Shown: positions 1 through 9,237, counted from the stretch's first letter. The stretch is DNA of 64,000 bases from Njordibacter sp905182035 (GCF_047730075.1 NZ_CP159831.1:2790001-2854000), one strand, 5' to 3'. A program made the numbers and translations. Notes: a model not told the origin generated them from the letters alone.

Positions 1-1
1 C

Positions 2-1090
2 TATGCCGACCAACAACAGGCTTTGCGCATAAATATTCAACAAGCCCAACTGCAGCTGACTTTAATCACAGCAAGTGACGAGATGCGCTGGCAAATAGCG
101 GAACGCTGTGTGACAGCGCAGGTAGATGGGGTACGAGGGGATTTGGTTTGGCTGCGTGCTGCTCAAGCCCATGCCGCGCTTCAAAAAAGCGATACGGTGA
201 CCCTAGCAGATATTGATGCCGTTGAAGAATTGGTGTTGATGCATCGCCGTAACGATACTAACGCACCCAATTCACCTGACCATCAGTCACCCCAGAGCCC
301 ACCACCTTTCGAGCGCCCAAACGACAGCAAACCACAAACCACAAACCACAAGCTGGAACACGACTGGGGACAAATGGCCCCCACTAAACAAACCACCGGC
401 CAGTTACGCGATATTACTAATGATAAGAGCAGCACCAAAACCACACCCAATTTAATCACCAGTGCTAGTAAAGGGTTACAGGGTCAAGGCAGAGGCAGAG
501 CTACTAAGCAGTGGTCTAAACGTATTAATTGGTTTTCCAGCTTGATCGCTGGGCGCAATCAAACCGCTGGAATCAACCTACGCTACCGTCGCCAGCGAGG
601 CGCTGATCCGGTCATGCACCTGGTACTGCTTGATACATCTGCATCAACCTTAAATGGTGATAGCCAGAGTCAGGCTAAAGGCTTGGTCGCTGGTATTGCT
701 CAACACGCCTATTTGGCCCGCCAACAACTGGTGTTATTAGGTTTTGGTAATGACCAAGTATCCGAGCTATACAGCCAAGGCCGTGCACCGAAAGCCATGG
801 TCCCACTACTTAACAATATCGGTGCAGGCGGTGGTACACCATTAAAACAAGCGCTTCAGCACGCCAGTGCCTTTGCAACTCGGTTGCTTAGACGTAACCC
901 AGCTACACATATTATTAATACCATTATTACCGACGGCCGTGTGCAACAGGACTTATCTGGCCTGCACTTATTGGGACAATCTATTCTAGTAGACTCCGAA
1001 CAAGGCCAAGTGAAGCGTGGCCGTGGTCAACAAATCGCACAAACCTTAAAAGCACAGTATTTAACCTTATCCCAAGCGAGATTTGTTTAA
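2..1090 (+). CDS. ChlD/BchD-like magnesium/cobalt chelatase subunit, C-terminal part (5' end outside window)
   Basis: Open from base 2 with no stop, so the gene starts upstream; the first in-window start-like codon (TTG at 23) is probably internal. The visible part has the end of an AAA+ lid region (about residues 1-75), a Pro/Thr/Gln-rich low-complexity linker (about 80-155), then a von Willebrand A domain with a MIDAS-type DTSAS motif near residue 203 and a later TDGR. This order is typical of the D subunit of Mg-chelatase. In Pseudomonas-type cobalamin clusters a ChlI/ChlD pair is thought to serve CobN in place of CobS/CobT; I infer the same role because cobN lies downstream and no photosynthesis gene is present. 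Its stop overlaps the cobO start (TAATG). Confidence 0.85.
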   Translation, partial: YADQQQALRINIQQAQLQLTLITASDEMRWQIAERCVTAQVDGVRGDLVWLRAAQAHAALQKSDTVTLADIDAVEELVLMHRRNDTNAPNSPDHQSPQSPPPFERPNDSKPQTTNHKLEHDWGQMAPTKQTTGQLRDITNDKSSTKTTPNLITSASKGLQGQGRGRATKQWSKRINWFSSLIAGRNQTAGINLRYRRQRGADPVMHLVLLDTSASTLNGDSQSQAKGLVAGIAQHAYLARQQLVLLGFGNDQVSELYSQGRAPKAMVPLLNNIGAGGGTPLKQALQHASAFATRLLRRNPATHIINTIITDGRVQQDLSGLHLLGQSILVDSEQGQVKRGRGQQIAQTLKAQYLTLSQARFV

Positions 1091-1680
1091 TGAGTAAAAC
1101 CCATGAAGAACGTATGACTGCTAAAAAAGCTGTCATTGATGCTCGAATTGCCAAAGCCACAGAGGAACGTGGTGTTACCATTTTGTTACGTGGCAACGGC
1201 AAGGGTAAAAGTAGTTCTGCCTTTGGCACCATGATGCGCAGCTTAGGCCATGGTAAAAAAGCGGCTGTAGTTCAGTTTGTAAAAGGTCGAGTTGAAACTG
1301 GCGAATATAAATTTTTTAGAAACTACCCAGACCTAGATTGGCACGTTATGGGGCACGGCTTTACTTGGGAAACCCAAGATAAGGCCAACGATATTGCCGC
1401 TGCAGAGCAGGCATGGGTAATCACCCAAGGCTTATTACAAGATCCTAGCATCGATATGCTTGTACTCGATGAAATGGCCTATGTGTTTAAGTACAACTAC
1501 TTGCCGCTGGACCCAGTATTAGCGGCCTTGGCTAACCGGCCGCATCACCAAACGGTGATTATTACTGGCCGTGTAATGCCCGAAGCGTTAGTTGAATATG
1601 CCGACACTATTAGCACTGTAAAAGATGATGGCCATGCCTTCCGTATTGGTGTTAAGGCCCAAGCTGGTATTGAATTTTAA
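1090..1680 (+). CDS. cobO: Cob(I)yrinic acid a,c-diamide adenosyltransferase
   Basis: This protein of 196 aa matches the CobO/BtuR/CobA family length. It transfers the 5'-deoxyadenosyl group from ATP to the cobalt of the reduced corrinoid. A P-loop variant GNGKGKS lies at residues 35-41, and a conserved LVLDEMAY segment sits in the second half. The ATG shares one base with the preceding stop, and its own stop shares a base with the cobB start (TAATG at both ends), so translation is probably coupled through chlD-cobO-cobB. Identification is firm. Confidence 0.97.
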   Translation: MSKTHEERMTAKKAVIDARIAKATEERGVTILLRGNGKGKSSSAFGTMMRSLGHGKKAAVVQFVKGRVETGEYKFFRNYPDLDWHVMGHGFTWETQDKANDIAAAEQAWVITQGLLQDPSIDMLVLDEMAYVFKYNYLPLDPVLAALANRPHHQTVIITGRVMPEALVEYADTISTVKDDGHAFRIGVKAQAGIEF

Positions 1681-3017
1681 TGACACAAATAACCCCAACA
1701 GAAGCCGTAGCACACTGCCCCGCGTTATTTTTAGCGGCACCAGCGTCCGGCCAAGGAAAAACCACCATTACCGCTGCCCTAGCTCGCTATCACCGTGATC
1801 TTGGTCGTAAAGTGAGGGTGTTTAAAATGGGCCCAGATTACCTAGACCCACAAATTCTAGAACAAGCGTCAGGCCAACCTGTAACTCAGTTAGATTTATG
1901 GATGGCAGGAGCAGAGTATTGCCGCCATCAGTTTTATTTAGCAGCTCAACAAGCCGACCTAATTTTGGTAGAGGGTGCTATGGGTTTGTTTGATGGAGAA
2001 CCTTCCAGTGCAGATCTAGCAGCCACCTTTAACATTCCAGTGGCTTTAGTTATGGACGTTAAAGGCATGGCGCAAACGGCGGCAGCGGTAGCTTTAGGGT
2101 TAGCCAACTTTCGAGAGGATGTTGAATTTTGTGGGCTCATTGCCAACAATTGTGGCACAGAACGCCACGCTCAACTGATTCGTGATGCCCTTGATGGGCG
2201 CATGCCCTTACTGGCTAACCTAGCACGAGACCCAGAGGTATCCTTACCAGAGCGCCACTTAGGCTTAGTACAAGCCCATGAAGTGCGTGACGAGTTAGAA
2301 CAAAGGTTCAACTTAGGTAAAGCATGGTTGGGTGAGCAAGCTATTTGTGACTTGCCAGCGCCAGTGGCTTTTGCCAGCCAAGACATTGCACCACCCAAAA
2401 AGCTTTTGGCGGGCACCAAGATTGGCATTGCCCGTGACGCCGCGTTTAGCTTTATTTATAGTGCCAACACACGTTTATTAGAAGCCATGGGGGCTGAATT
2501 AAGTTATTTCTCGCCTCTTAACGATAAGCACTTACCAGAAGCAGACGCCCTTTGGTTTGCAGGTGGGTATCCCGAGCTCCACGCCAAACAACTGGCAGAA
2601 AATAGCAGCATGTTAAAGGACGTTCGTGAGTTTAATGCCAATAAAAAACCTATTCTGGCCGAGTGTGGTGGATTTTTGTATTGCCTAGAAAACTTAACCG
2701 ACCTCAATGATGTCACCTACACCATGACGGGCATTTTAGCAGGCCAAGGCGCAATGCGCGGTAAGCGTGGTTGCCAAGGCATGCAAGCTGCCATGTTGCC
2801 AGAAGGCGAAGTGCGTGCCCATGCTCACCACCGCTCTCGCAGCCAAAACACACCTGAGCCTATCGCCCATGGCAAGCGCCAGCGTCATCTGGCACCTGGA
2901 GAATCGATTTACCGTCAACAAGGTTTAACCGCAAGTTATTTACATTTATTCTTCCCGTCTAATCCGCAAGCTGTGGCTCAGTTGTTTACCAAACCGCTTA
3001 TACCAAAGCAGCAATAA
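1680..3017 (+). CDS. cobB: Cobyrinic acid a,c-diamide synthase
   Basis: This 445-aa protein has the two-domain CobB/CbiA architecture. An N-terminal dethiobiotin-synthetase-like ATPase has GQGKTT at residues 24-29 and GPDYLDP near 57. A C-terminal class I glutamine amidotransferase has its nucleophile in AECGG (Cys329), followed by a late His motif. It amidates the a and c side chains of (hydrogeno)byrinic acid using glutamine. In the aerobic route this happens before CobN inserts cobalt, which agrees with cobN in the same cluster. Translationally coupled to cobO. Confidence 0.96.
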   Translation: MTQITPTEAVAHCPALFLAAPASGQGKTTITAALARYHRDLGRKVRVFKMGPDYLDPQILEQASGQPVTQLDLWMAGAEYCRHQFYLAAQQADLILVEGAMGLFDGEPSSADLAATFNIPVALVMDVKGMAQTAAAVALGLANFREDVEFCGLIANNCGTERHAQLIRDALDGRMPLLANLARDPEVSLPERHLGLVQAHEVRDELEQRFNLGKAWLGEQAICDLPAPVAFASQDIAPPKKLLAGTKIGIARDAAFSFIYSANTRLLEAMGAELSYFSPLNDKHLPEADALWFAGGYPELHAKQLAENSSMLKDVREFNANKKPILAECGGFLYCLENLTDLNDVTYTMTGILAGQGAMRGKRGCQGMQAAMLPEGEVRAHAHHRSRSQNTPEPIAHGKRQRHLAPGESIYRQQGLTASYLHLFFPSNPQAVAQLFTKPLIPKQQ

Positions 3018-3028
3018 GGTTAATTTGA

Positions 3029-4159
3029 GTGATGTGGCCCGAATCTAGCGAACAACAGCAGCCCCTACGCACCGGTTTAACTACCGGTACTTGTGCTACG
3101 GCCTGTTGTTTAGCTGTGGGGCATTTATTGCTAGGGAATGTCCGAAAAACCAGTGTTAGCGTTACCTTGCCTAACAAAAAGTCTAAATCCAAAGATGCCA
3201 GCAAACATGTAGATTTGCAGCTCATAGCTTTGGCACAACGTGGATCAACTACGGCGTATGCTGAGACAGTTAAAGATGCGGGTGATGACCCAGATGCCAC
3301 CCATGGTGCTACCATTTGGGTATCTGTAAGCCTTGTTGCGCAACAGGATATTACATTTATCGCCGGCGCTGGCGTTGGCACCGTCACCCGTTCCGGTTTA
3401 CTTTTAGAGATAGGCCAAGCCGCCATTAACCCTGTGCCCCGGCAAATGATGAGTGAACACCTCAGGCACGTTGCCAAGTTGTACCAATACACTGGTGGTT
3501 TTGAAGTCACCATTGGAGTAGCTAACGGCGCAGAGATTGCTAAGAAAACCATGAATGGCCGTTTGGGTATTGTCGGTGGATTATCGATTCTAGGCACCAG
3601 TGGCATTGTACGCCCCTACTCGTGTAGTGCGTGGATAGCGTCCATTCATCAAGGGTTAGATGTTGCAGTAGCCAACGATTATGCTCATATTGCAGCCTCC
3701 ACAGGCAACACCAGTGAAGCCTTTATTGGCAAATATTACGCTTTAAGTGACATGCAACTCATCGAAATGGGGGACTTTGCAGGTGCGGTTCTGAAACACC
3801 TTAAAAAGTCCCCTGTTAAACGTTTAAGCATTTGTGGTGGTTTTGGAAAAATCAGTAAACTGGCTGATGGCCATTTAGACTTACACAGTGGCAAATCTTC
3901 GATTAATTTACCGAATTTAGCGGATATTGCCTACAAATTAGGCGCAGATAGCCACTTAGTGATGTCTATTAAAGCATGCAACACCAGCCTAGAGGCTTTG
4001 GGTCTGTGCCAACAACAGGGCATTGATTTAGCCAATGCTGTGTGCCAAAACGCTCTAACATTTGCCCAAAAAACGGTGCCAAACACGGTGCAGCTAGAGA
4101 TATTCGCCGTCAATAGACAAGGTCAGTTATTAGGCAGTGCTGTGGGGTGCGTTGCATGA
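3029..4159 (+). CDS. cbiD: Cobalt-precorrin-5B (C1)-methyltransferase
   Basis: A 376-aa CbiD-family protein with the signature RTGLTTGTCATA near residues 14-25 and a central SIxGTSGIVRPYS segment. CbiD methylates C1 during ring contraction in the cobalt-early pathway, where it replaces CobF. Start is GTG 3029 or the adjacent in-frame ATG 3032; the ATG looks equally good. The 3' end overlaps cobK (ATGA). Pseudomonads also keep a cbiD beside cob genes, so its presence alone does not prove an anaerobic route. Confidence 0.95.
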   Translation: MMWPESSEQQQPLRTGLTTGTCATACCLAVGHLLLGNVRKTSVSVTLPNKKSKSKDASKHVDLQLIALAQRGSTTAYAETVKDAGDDPDATHGATIWVSVSLVAQQDITFIAGAGVGTVTRSGLLLEIGQAAINPVPRQMMSEHLRHVAKLYQYTGGFEVTIGVANGAEIAKKTMNGRLGIVGGLSILGTSGIVRPYSCSAWIASIHQGLDVAVANDYAHIAASTGNTSEAFIGKYYALSDMQLIEMGDFAGAVLKHLKKSPVKRLSICGGFGKISKLADGHLDLHSGKSSINLPNLADIAYKLGADSHLVMSIKACNTSLEALGLCQQQGIDLANAVCQNALTFAQKTVPNTVQLEIFAVNRQGQLLGSAVGCVA

Positions 4160-4932
4160 AACTACTAATCTTAGGTGGCACTGCAGACGCTCGCCAATTA
4201 ACTACAACCATGCACCAAATCCAGCCATGTTTGGAATTAGTCTACAGCGTAGCTGGTCTTGTGCGTCAACCGCAGGTGCCCGCTACGGTGGTGAGTGGTG
4301 GATTCAGCCAGTTTGGTGGATTAGGCGCTTACTGTAAAAATCAACACATTAACGGCATCGTCAATGCTACCCATCCGTTCAGCATCACCATGGGCAACCA
4401 CGCTGAGCAGGCGTGTAACGAGGTAGGTATAGAGTATTGGCGTTTTTTGCGGCCCCAGTGGCAGCAAAAGGCAGGGGATGATTGGCGCTTGTTTGGCACC
4501 AGAACAGAACTACTGCGTGCCCTTTCTAGCTATCAGCGGACGTTACTAACCCTAGGTCAAATTGGCCCTGAAGACCTGGCGCTATTAAATTCAAACCAGC
4601 ACGTTTGGTTGCGCACCGCAGTGCAACCTGCCCATGTTTTGCCAGCTAACGTAAGCTGGATTAAAGCCATAGGCCCGTTTAATGAAGCCTCTGAACTGGC
4701 TTTATTAAAACGACACCAGATTCAAGTAATCGCCAGTAAAAATAGTGGTGGCAGCTCTACTGAAGCAAAGCTAACTGCCGCACGCACACTTAACGTGCCC
4801 GTATTTATGTTACAGCGACCAGCCGTCACTGGGCCTGCAGAAGAACAATTTGATGTACTTATAGATCGTCTACAGGCATGGGCTCAAAAACCTATCAGGC
4901 CTGCAAATAAAGGAAACCACAATGAGTATTAA
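4156..4932 (+). CDS. cobK: Precorrin-6A / cobalt-precorrin-6A reductase
   Basis: A 258-aa CobK/CbiJ reductase that uses NADPH to reduce the macrocycle of precorrin-6A. The N-terminus MKLLILGGTADARQL is the family's nucleotide-binding start. I chose ATG 4156 because it overlaps the cbiD stop as ATGA; a GTG at 4147 would add only three residues. A conserved KNSGG(S) segment, which normally contacts substrate, lies near residue 195. The extreme 3' end overlaps a 19-codon reading frame that starts at 4922. Confidence 0.95.
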   Translation: MKLLILGGTADARQLTTTMHQIQPCLELVYSVAGLVRQPQVPATVVSGGFSQFGGLGAYCKNQHINGIVNATHPFSITMGNHAEQACNEVGIEYWRFLRPQWQQKAGDDWRLFGTRTELLRALSSYQRTLLTLGQIGPEDLALLNSNQHVWLRTAVQPAHVLPANVSWIKAIGPFNEASELALLKRHQIQVIASKNSGGSSTEAKLTAARTLNVPVFMLQRPAVTGPAEEQFDVLIDRLQAWAQKPIRPANKGNHNEY

Positions 4933-4981
4933 AAAACCTGCAATTTTATTTATTGGCCACAGCCACGATCATAAGCACTAG
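4922..4981 (+). other. 19-codon mini-ORF between cobK and cobH; possible CbiX-type chelatase remnant
   Basis: A frame begins with ATG 4922, has a good ribosome site (AAAGGAAAC) just upstream, and encodes MSIKKPAILFIGHSHDHKH before TAG at 4979. It starts inside the last codons of cobK and ends 11 bases before cobH. The AILFIGHS core resembles the opening strand and metal-binding His of CbiX/SirB sirohydrochlorin chelatases, and the His-rich end fits metal binding. Nothing of the remaining 80 or more residues of a CbiX is present. It may be a relic, or a leader peptide coupling cobK and cobH. The family assignment is inference. Confidence 0.4.
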
Positions 4982-4992
4982 GCCTTGATGAT

Positions 4993-5634
4993 ATGAGCTT
5001 TGAATACCAGCCCAACCCCCACGCAATAGAGCAGGATAGCTTTCGCCAAATTCGCCAGTTAACGGATTTATCAGGCCTAAGTGATGACGCCCAACAAGTT
5101 GTCATGCGTGTGGTTCACAGTGTGGGCGACCCCTTAGTTGCGCAGCACATGCGCATAAGCACCAATGCGTGTGCAGCGGGCCGTAAAGCTTTGCATAATC
5201 ACCAAGCCATCCTATGTGATGTGGAAATGGTGAAGCAGGGCATTACTAAGCGTATGATTCAAAACCCACCTTTGTGCTACCTCAATCATGAAGACACGAC
5301 AGCCATTGCTCAACTGCGTGGGGAAACTCGTTCCATGGCTGCGTTAGACCTATGGGGTGACCAGCTTGCAGCTAGCGTTGTGGTCATTGGCAATGCACCT
5401 ACGGCTTTATTCCGTTTATTAGAAATGATCAAAGCAGGTGTACCTAAGCCTGCGTTGATTGTAGGTATTCCAGTAGGTTTTGTGGGTGCTGCTGAATCCA
5501 AACAAGCGCTTTGGGATATTCATGAAGAGTTGGGAATCGAGTGTATTACACTGCTTGGACGTCAAGGGGGCAGTGCCGCTGCGTCTTCCGTGGTTAATGC
5601 TCTGTTACGCTGCAACATAGGCGAGCGCTACTAA
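4993..5634 (+). CDS. cobH: Precorrin-8X methylmutase
   Basis: A 213-aa CobH/CbiC enzyme that moves the C11 methyl group to C12, giving (hydrogeno)byrinic acid. The family's catalytic His lies in RVVHSVGDP (His42 here, equivalent to His43 of Pseudomonas denitrificans CobH). The typical IVGIPVGFVGAAESK stretch follows near residue 157. ATG 4993 is used because the nearby ATG at 4988 runs straight into a stop. It shares one base with cobL (TAATG). Confidence 0.96.
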   Translation: MSFEYQPNPHAIEQDSFRQIRQLTDLSGLSDDAQQVVMRVVHSVGDPLVAQHMRISTNACAAGRKALHNHQAILCDVEMVKQGITKRMIQNPPLCYLNHEDTTAIAQLRGETRSMAALDLWGDQLAASVVVIGNAPTALFRLLEMIKAGVPKPALIVGIPVGFVGAAESKQALWDIHEELGIECITLLGRQGGSAAASSVVNALLRCNIGERY

Positions 5635-6896
5635 TGCCAAAAATCACTGTCGTTGGTTTAGGCATCGGCCAGCCGCCGTTGCTAAATTCCACAGCCCTTA
5701 AGGCTTTGCATTCGTGCGACTGTATTATGGGTTCACCTAGACAACTGGAGAGCATAGAACATATCCACGCTTTGCCAAACCAGAGCAATTTAAACCAAGT
5801 ACGCCTGCCTTTGCCAAAGCTCAAGCAGATTGCCGATGACATTAAGGGTTTTGATCACGTCACAGTTCTCGCTTCAGGTGATCCACTTCTGTTTGGCATC
5901 GGTAAATATTTGCAGTCTCAGTTTAATGATCAGGTCACCTGTATCAGCGGTGTGTCTAGTTTACAGGGCGCTTGTGAATTAACTGGTCTGTCATTACAAG
6001 ACGCCCAACTGGTGAGCCTGCATGGGCGCCCGTTAACTAATCTTAATCGCTACTTACAGCCTAATCGCAACCTGTTGATTCTTACTGATCAAAACAGTCA
6101 TCCTCAAGCTATTGCTCAAGCTTTGGTGGCTGCCAATTTGGCATTATCAACAATACATGTATGTGAACGTTTAGGTTACGACGATCAAAACCAGCAGCAA
6201 TTTATAGCAAAAGAATTAGCCACATCAAGCGCCAGCTTTGACGAACTCCACGTTACCGTAGTCCATACCCAAGGCGTGGGTAATGTGATGCCTAACTTCC
6301 CAGGCATTGCAGATGCCCACTTTGTTACTGATGGCGAGTCTGGCAAAGGACTACTCACCAAACGAGAAGTTCGGCTCAATATCCTCACGTTACTACAGCC
6401 CGCTCCCGAAGAAGCTGCTTGGGATATAGGTGCCGGTTGTGGCGGTGTAGCTATTGAATGGGCACTATGGAACGCCACAGGCCAGGTGTATGGTATTGAG
6501 CATCACGACCAACGTATCGCTTGCCTAAATGCTAACAGGGAAGCCTTTGGAGTAAGTACTAACTTACACATTATCCAAGGTAGAGCGCCCGATTGCCTTG
6601 CAGAACTACCTAATCCAGACAAGGTCTTTATTGGCGGCAGTGGCGGTGAACTCAGCGCCATATTACAACTTGCTTGGCAGCGACTTAAGCCCGGTGGACG
6701 CCTTGTAGCCAGCGCTGTAACAGAACCAAGCAAAGCCACATTGTGGGGATTTACTCAACACATTGACCAAGGGCCAGCAGATTATTTACAAGTGGCCATA
6801 AGCCGCCACGACATCATTGCTGGGCAAGATCTCTTGCGCCCTGCATTACCCGTTACCTTAATGTGCTGGCATAAAGCTCTAGAGGAATCGAAATAA
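5634..6896 (+). CDS. cobL: Precorrin-6Y C5,15-methyltransferase (decarboxylating), CbiE-CbiT fusion
   Basis: This 420-aa protein has the usual CobL fusion. A tetrapyrrole methylase (CbiE) domain spans about residues 1-200 (GLGIGQPPL near the start, ASGDPLLFG near 82). A class I SAM methyltransferase (CbiT) domain spans about 215-410, with the SAM loop DIGAGCGGVAIEWA near residue 264. It methylates C5 and C15 and decarboxylates the C12 acetate chain. Start and stop are both TAATG overlaps with cobH and cobI, so the block is translationally coupled. Confidence 0.96.
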   Translation: MPKITVVGLGIGQPPLLNSTALKALHSCDCIMGSPRQLESIEHIHALPNQSNLNQVRLPLPKLKQIADDIKGFDHVTVLASGDPLLFGIGKYLQSQFNDQVTCISGVSSLQGACELTGLSLQDAQLVSLHGRPLTNLNRYLQPNRNLLILTDQNSHPQAIAQALVAANLALSTIHVCERLGYDDQNQQQFIAKELATSSASFDELHVTVVHTQGVGNVMPNFPGIADAHFVTDGESGKGLLTKREVRLNILTLLQPAPEEAAWDIGAGCGGVAIEWALWNATGQVYGIEHHDQRIACLNANREAFGVSTNLHIIQGRAPDCLAELPNPDKVFIGGSGGELSAILQLAWQRLKPGGRLVASAVTEPSKATLWGFTQHIDQGPADYLQVAISRHDIIAGQDLLRPALPVTLMCWHKALEESK

Positions 6897-7627
6897 TGCA
6901 TAACTTTCACGCCCAAGCTGGTGTATTTTATGGCGTAGGTGTTGGCCCAGGGGATCCTTTATTAATCACCTTAAAGGCCCACCACCTTATTCAATCTGCC
7001 GATGTAATTTGTTATTTAGCTAATCAAGTTGGCACTTCACAAGCCTGTGATATTGCGCACATTAGCATTGCTAGCCGCAACGAGCCTGCAACAGAAATAG
7101 CCATTCCTATGCCCATGAGCACAGATCGAACGGCTGCTAATGCTGCGTACGATTTGGGTGCCAAGAAAATTACCGAACAAATAAAAACGGGTAAGTCTGT
7201 AGTTTTTTTGTGTGAAGGTGACCCACTATTCTTTGGCTCTTTTAGTTACCTGCTTGAGCGCTTAAGTGATGCCCATGAGTGCTTTGTAGTGCCTGGGGTT
7301 TCCTCCGTAAACGGAGCAGCATCTGCCCTACAACAACCCCTTACTCTATTACAAGAATCCTTTGTGGTCATGAGCGGGCGCCACACCGATGCTCAATTAG
7401 AGCAGGCGCTTATTAGCCACGACAGTGTGGTGATTATGAAGGCTGGCCGAGCTAGACCCCGCATCCTTGCTATACTTGATAAAGCTGGACGCACGGCAGA
7501 TGCCAATTACCTTGCCTATATTGGCCGTGAAAACGAAGAAATTTTAACCGATGTGGCACAATTAGCTAACCAAGCAGGCCCATACTTTTCGTTGTTTGTA
7601 GTGCTTAGGCAGGAGCGTAATTCGTGA
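6896..7627 (+). CDS. cobI: Precorrin-2 C20-methyltransferase
   Basis: A 243-aa tetrapyrrole methylase of the CobI/CbiL type that converts precorrin-2 to precorrin-3A with SAM. The family loop GVGPGDP is at residues 15-21 and a CEGDPLFFGSFSYL motif near 103-116. CobI and CbiL look alike, so the sequence does not decide whether the substrate already carries cobalt. The stop overlaps the GTG start of cbiG (GTGA). Confidence 0.93.
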   Translation: MHNFHAQAGVFYGVGVGPGDPLLITLKAHHLIQSADVICYLANQVGTSQACDIAHISIASRNEPATEIAIPMPMSTDRTAANAAYDLGAKKITEQIKTGKSVVFLCEGDPLFFGSFSYLLERLSDAHECFVVPGVSSVNGAASALQQPLTLLQESFVVMSGRHTDAQLEQALISHDSVVIMKAGRARPRILAILDKAGRTADANYLAYIGRENEEILTDVAQLANQAGPYFSLFVVLRQERNS

Positions 7628-8427
7628 TCCGCATTTTTGCCTTAACAGATGCTGGAGCACGCCTAGGTGAACGTTTAAAAGTGCTGCTATTAGCTAAGGA
7701 TTCAAATGCCTCAGTTTCATTTGAGCTTAAACCTCAGCCTTTTGCGGAGACCATCCAAGGGGCTTTTACACACGGCGAACGGCTTATTTTAATCTGTGCC
7801 ACAGGTATTGCAGTACGTACTTTGACGCCAGTATTGTTAGATAAATACCGCGATCCTGCCGTGTTGGTGCTCGACGAACAAGGCCAGTTTGTCATTCCAT
7901 TGTTATCTGGCCATGAAGGTGGCGCTAACGAATGGGGCCGCCAAGTAAGCGATCTGCTCAATGCACAGTTAGTCATGACGACTGCTCAGCCATACCTGCA
8001 GCCAGTTTATACCGTGGGTATGGGTTGTGAGCGCGGTTGCAGCCAAGAGCACTTGTTGGATTTTTTAAACCAATGCTTGTCCCAACAAGGCCTCACTATT
8101 AACGACATTGTCAGCATAAATAGCATTGACATTAAAGCCGATGAACAGGGCCTTATCGACTTGGCTCAAAGCCTTGGCAAAAGTTTTCAAACTTATTCCG
8201 CTCAGATTTTGGCCGCAGTAAATGACCAACTCATTAACCCTTCACAGTACGTATACGACACTGTAGGTGTGTATGGGGTGGCGGAATCTGCTGCGCTCTG
8301 GTCGGCTCAACAAGCCACCGGCAATGAAGCAGAGCTGCTACAAGCCAAACTAAAAACACCTAAAGCGACTTGTGCCATAGCCCGAGCTTTCCCGCCCGGC
8401 ACTGGTTCAATTGGCGAACAAGATTAA
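7624..8427 (+). CDS. cbiG: Cobalt-precorrin-5A hydrolase family protein, short CbiG form
   Basis: A 267-aa protein with a CbiG N-terminal domain (about residues 1-120, with ATGIAVR and LLSGHEGGAN) and a CbiG/CobE-type C-terminal domain (about 130-255, starting VGMGCERG). Canonical CbiG is roughly 340-350 aa, so the middle segment appears shortened. CbiG opens the delta-lactone and releases the two-carbon fragment in the cobalt-early pathway; stand-alone CobE in pseudomonads corresponds only to the C-terminal part. The start is GTG 7624, inside the cobI stop. A complete CbiG beside CobN is unusual (see findings). Confidence 0.9.
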   Translation: MIRIFALTDAGARLGERLKVLLLAKDSNASVSFELKPQPFAETIQGAFTHGERLILICATGIAVRTLTPVLLDKYRDPAVLVLDEQGQFVIPLLSGHEGGANEWGRQVSDLLNAQLVMTTAQPYLQPVYTVGMGCERGCSQEHLLDFLNQCLSQQGLTINDIVSINSIDIKADEQGLIDLAQSLGKSFQTYSAQILAAVNDQLINPSQYVYDTVGVYGVAESAALWSAQQATGNEAELLQAKLKTPKATCAIARAFPPGTGSIGEQD

Positions 8428-8460
8428 TCCTAAAACCTATTTAATAAGCACGAGATTAAC

Positions 8461-9237
8461 ATGAGCAAATTATTTATCGTCAGCACTGGCCCCGGTGATT
8501 CACAGTTAGTGGCACCTCGCGCTCATGCTGCTATTGCTGTCAGTACAGACCTAGTTGCATATGGCCTTTACCTAGACATTTTAGGTGATGTATGTGATGG
8601 CAAACAACATCATGACTTACCCCTAGGCGAAGAAATTGGTCGGGCACGTTTAGCGTTAAATTTGGCTGCCAGCGGCAAGACGACCTCACTCATCTCTAGT
8701 GGTGATATTGGCATTTATGCCATGGCGACCTTGGTATTTGAACTACTCGATATGCAGTTAGAGGGTAAAGAGAGTCACCCAGAATGGTTAGATGTAGAAT
8801 TGGAAGTTATTCCGGGTATTTCTGCCATGCAAGCTGGTGCGAGCCGAGTAGGCGCTATGTTAGGCCATGACTTTTGCACTATTTCTTTGTCAGATTTACT
8901 CACACCTTGGGAAACCATTCTTAAGCGTATTGAGAAAGCTGGCGAAGGGGATTTTGTCGTGTCTTTCTACAACCCAGTATCTAAAAAGCGTGACTGGCAG
9001 CTCAACAAGGCCCGTGACATTTTATTGCAGCACCGCCCAGCTGCCACACCCGTATTAATTGGCCGGCAGCTCACGCGCCCAGACGAAAGCATCCATATTA
9101 TTCGTTTGGGTGAATTAGATGCCAAAGACGTGGATATGTTCACCCTTGTCTCCGTTGGTAACAGCGAATCACGCCATATTGTTAATGGCACCAAAGAGTG
9201 GGTTTACACTCCACGTGGTTATAAAAAGAAACTTTAA
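8461..9237 (+). CDS. cobJ: Precorrin-3B C17-methyltransferase
   Basis: A 258-aa CobJ/CbiH tetrapyrrole methylase carrying out the ring-contraction methylation at C17. It has STGPGDS at residues 8-14, SSGDIGIYAMA near 79-89, and the CobJ-specific FYNPVSKKRDWQ segment near 170-181. A 33-base gap separates it from cbiG. In the aerobic route it acts after CobG or CobZ, neither of which is seen in this window. Confidence 0.95.
   Translation: MSKLFIVSTGPGDSQLVAPRAHAAIAVSTDLVAYGLYLDILGDVCDGKQHHDLPLGEEIGRARLALNLAASGKTTSLISSGDIGIYAMATLVFELLDMQLEGKESHPEWLDVELEVIPGISAMQAGASRVGAMLGHDFCTISLSDLLTPWETILKRIEKAGEGDFVVSFYNPVSKKRDWQLNKARDILLQHRPAATPVLIGRQLTRPDESIHIIRLGELDAKDVDMFTLVSVGNSESRHIVNGTKEWVYTPRGYKKKL

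Noticed and set aside
2998..3606. 202-aa open frame on the minus strand
   Set aside because: Lies opposite cbiD, which has clear signature motifs; the minus product is low-complexity and unlike any protein.
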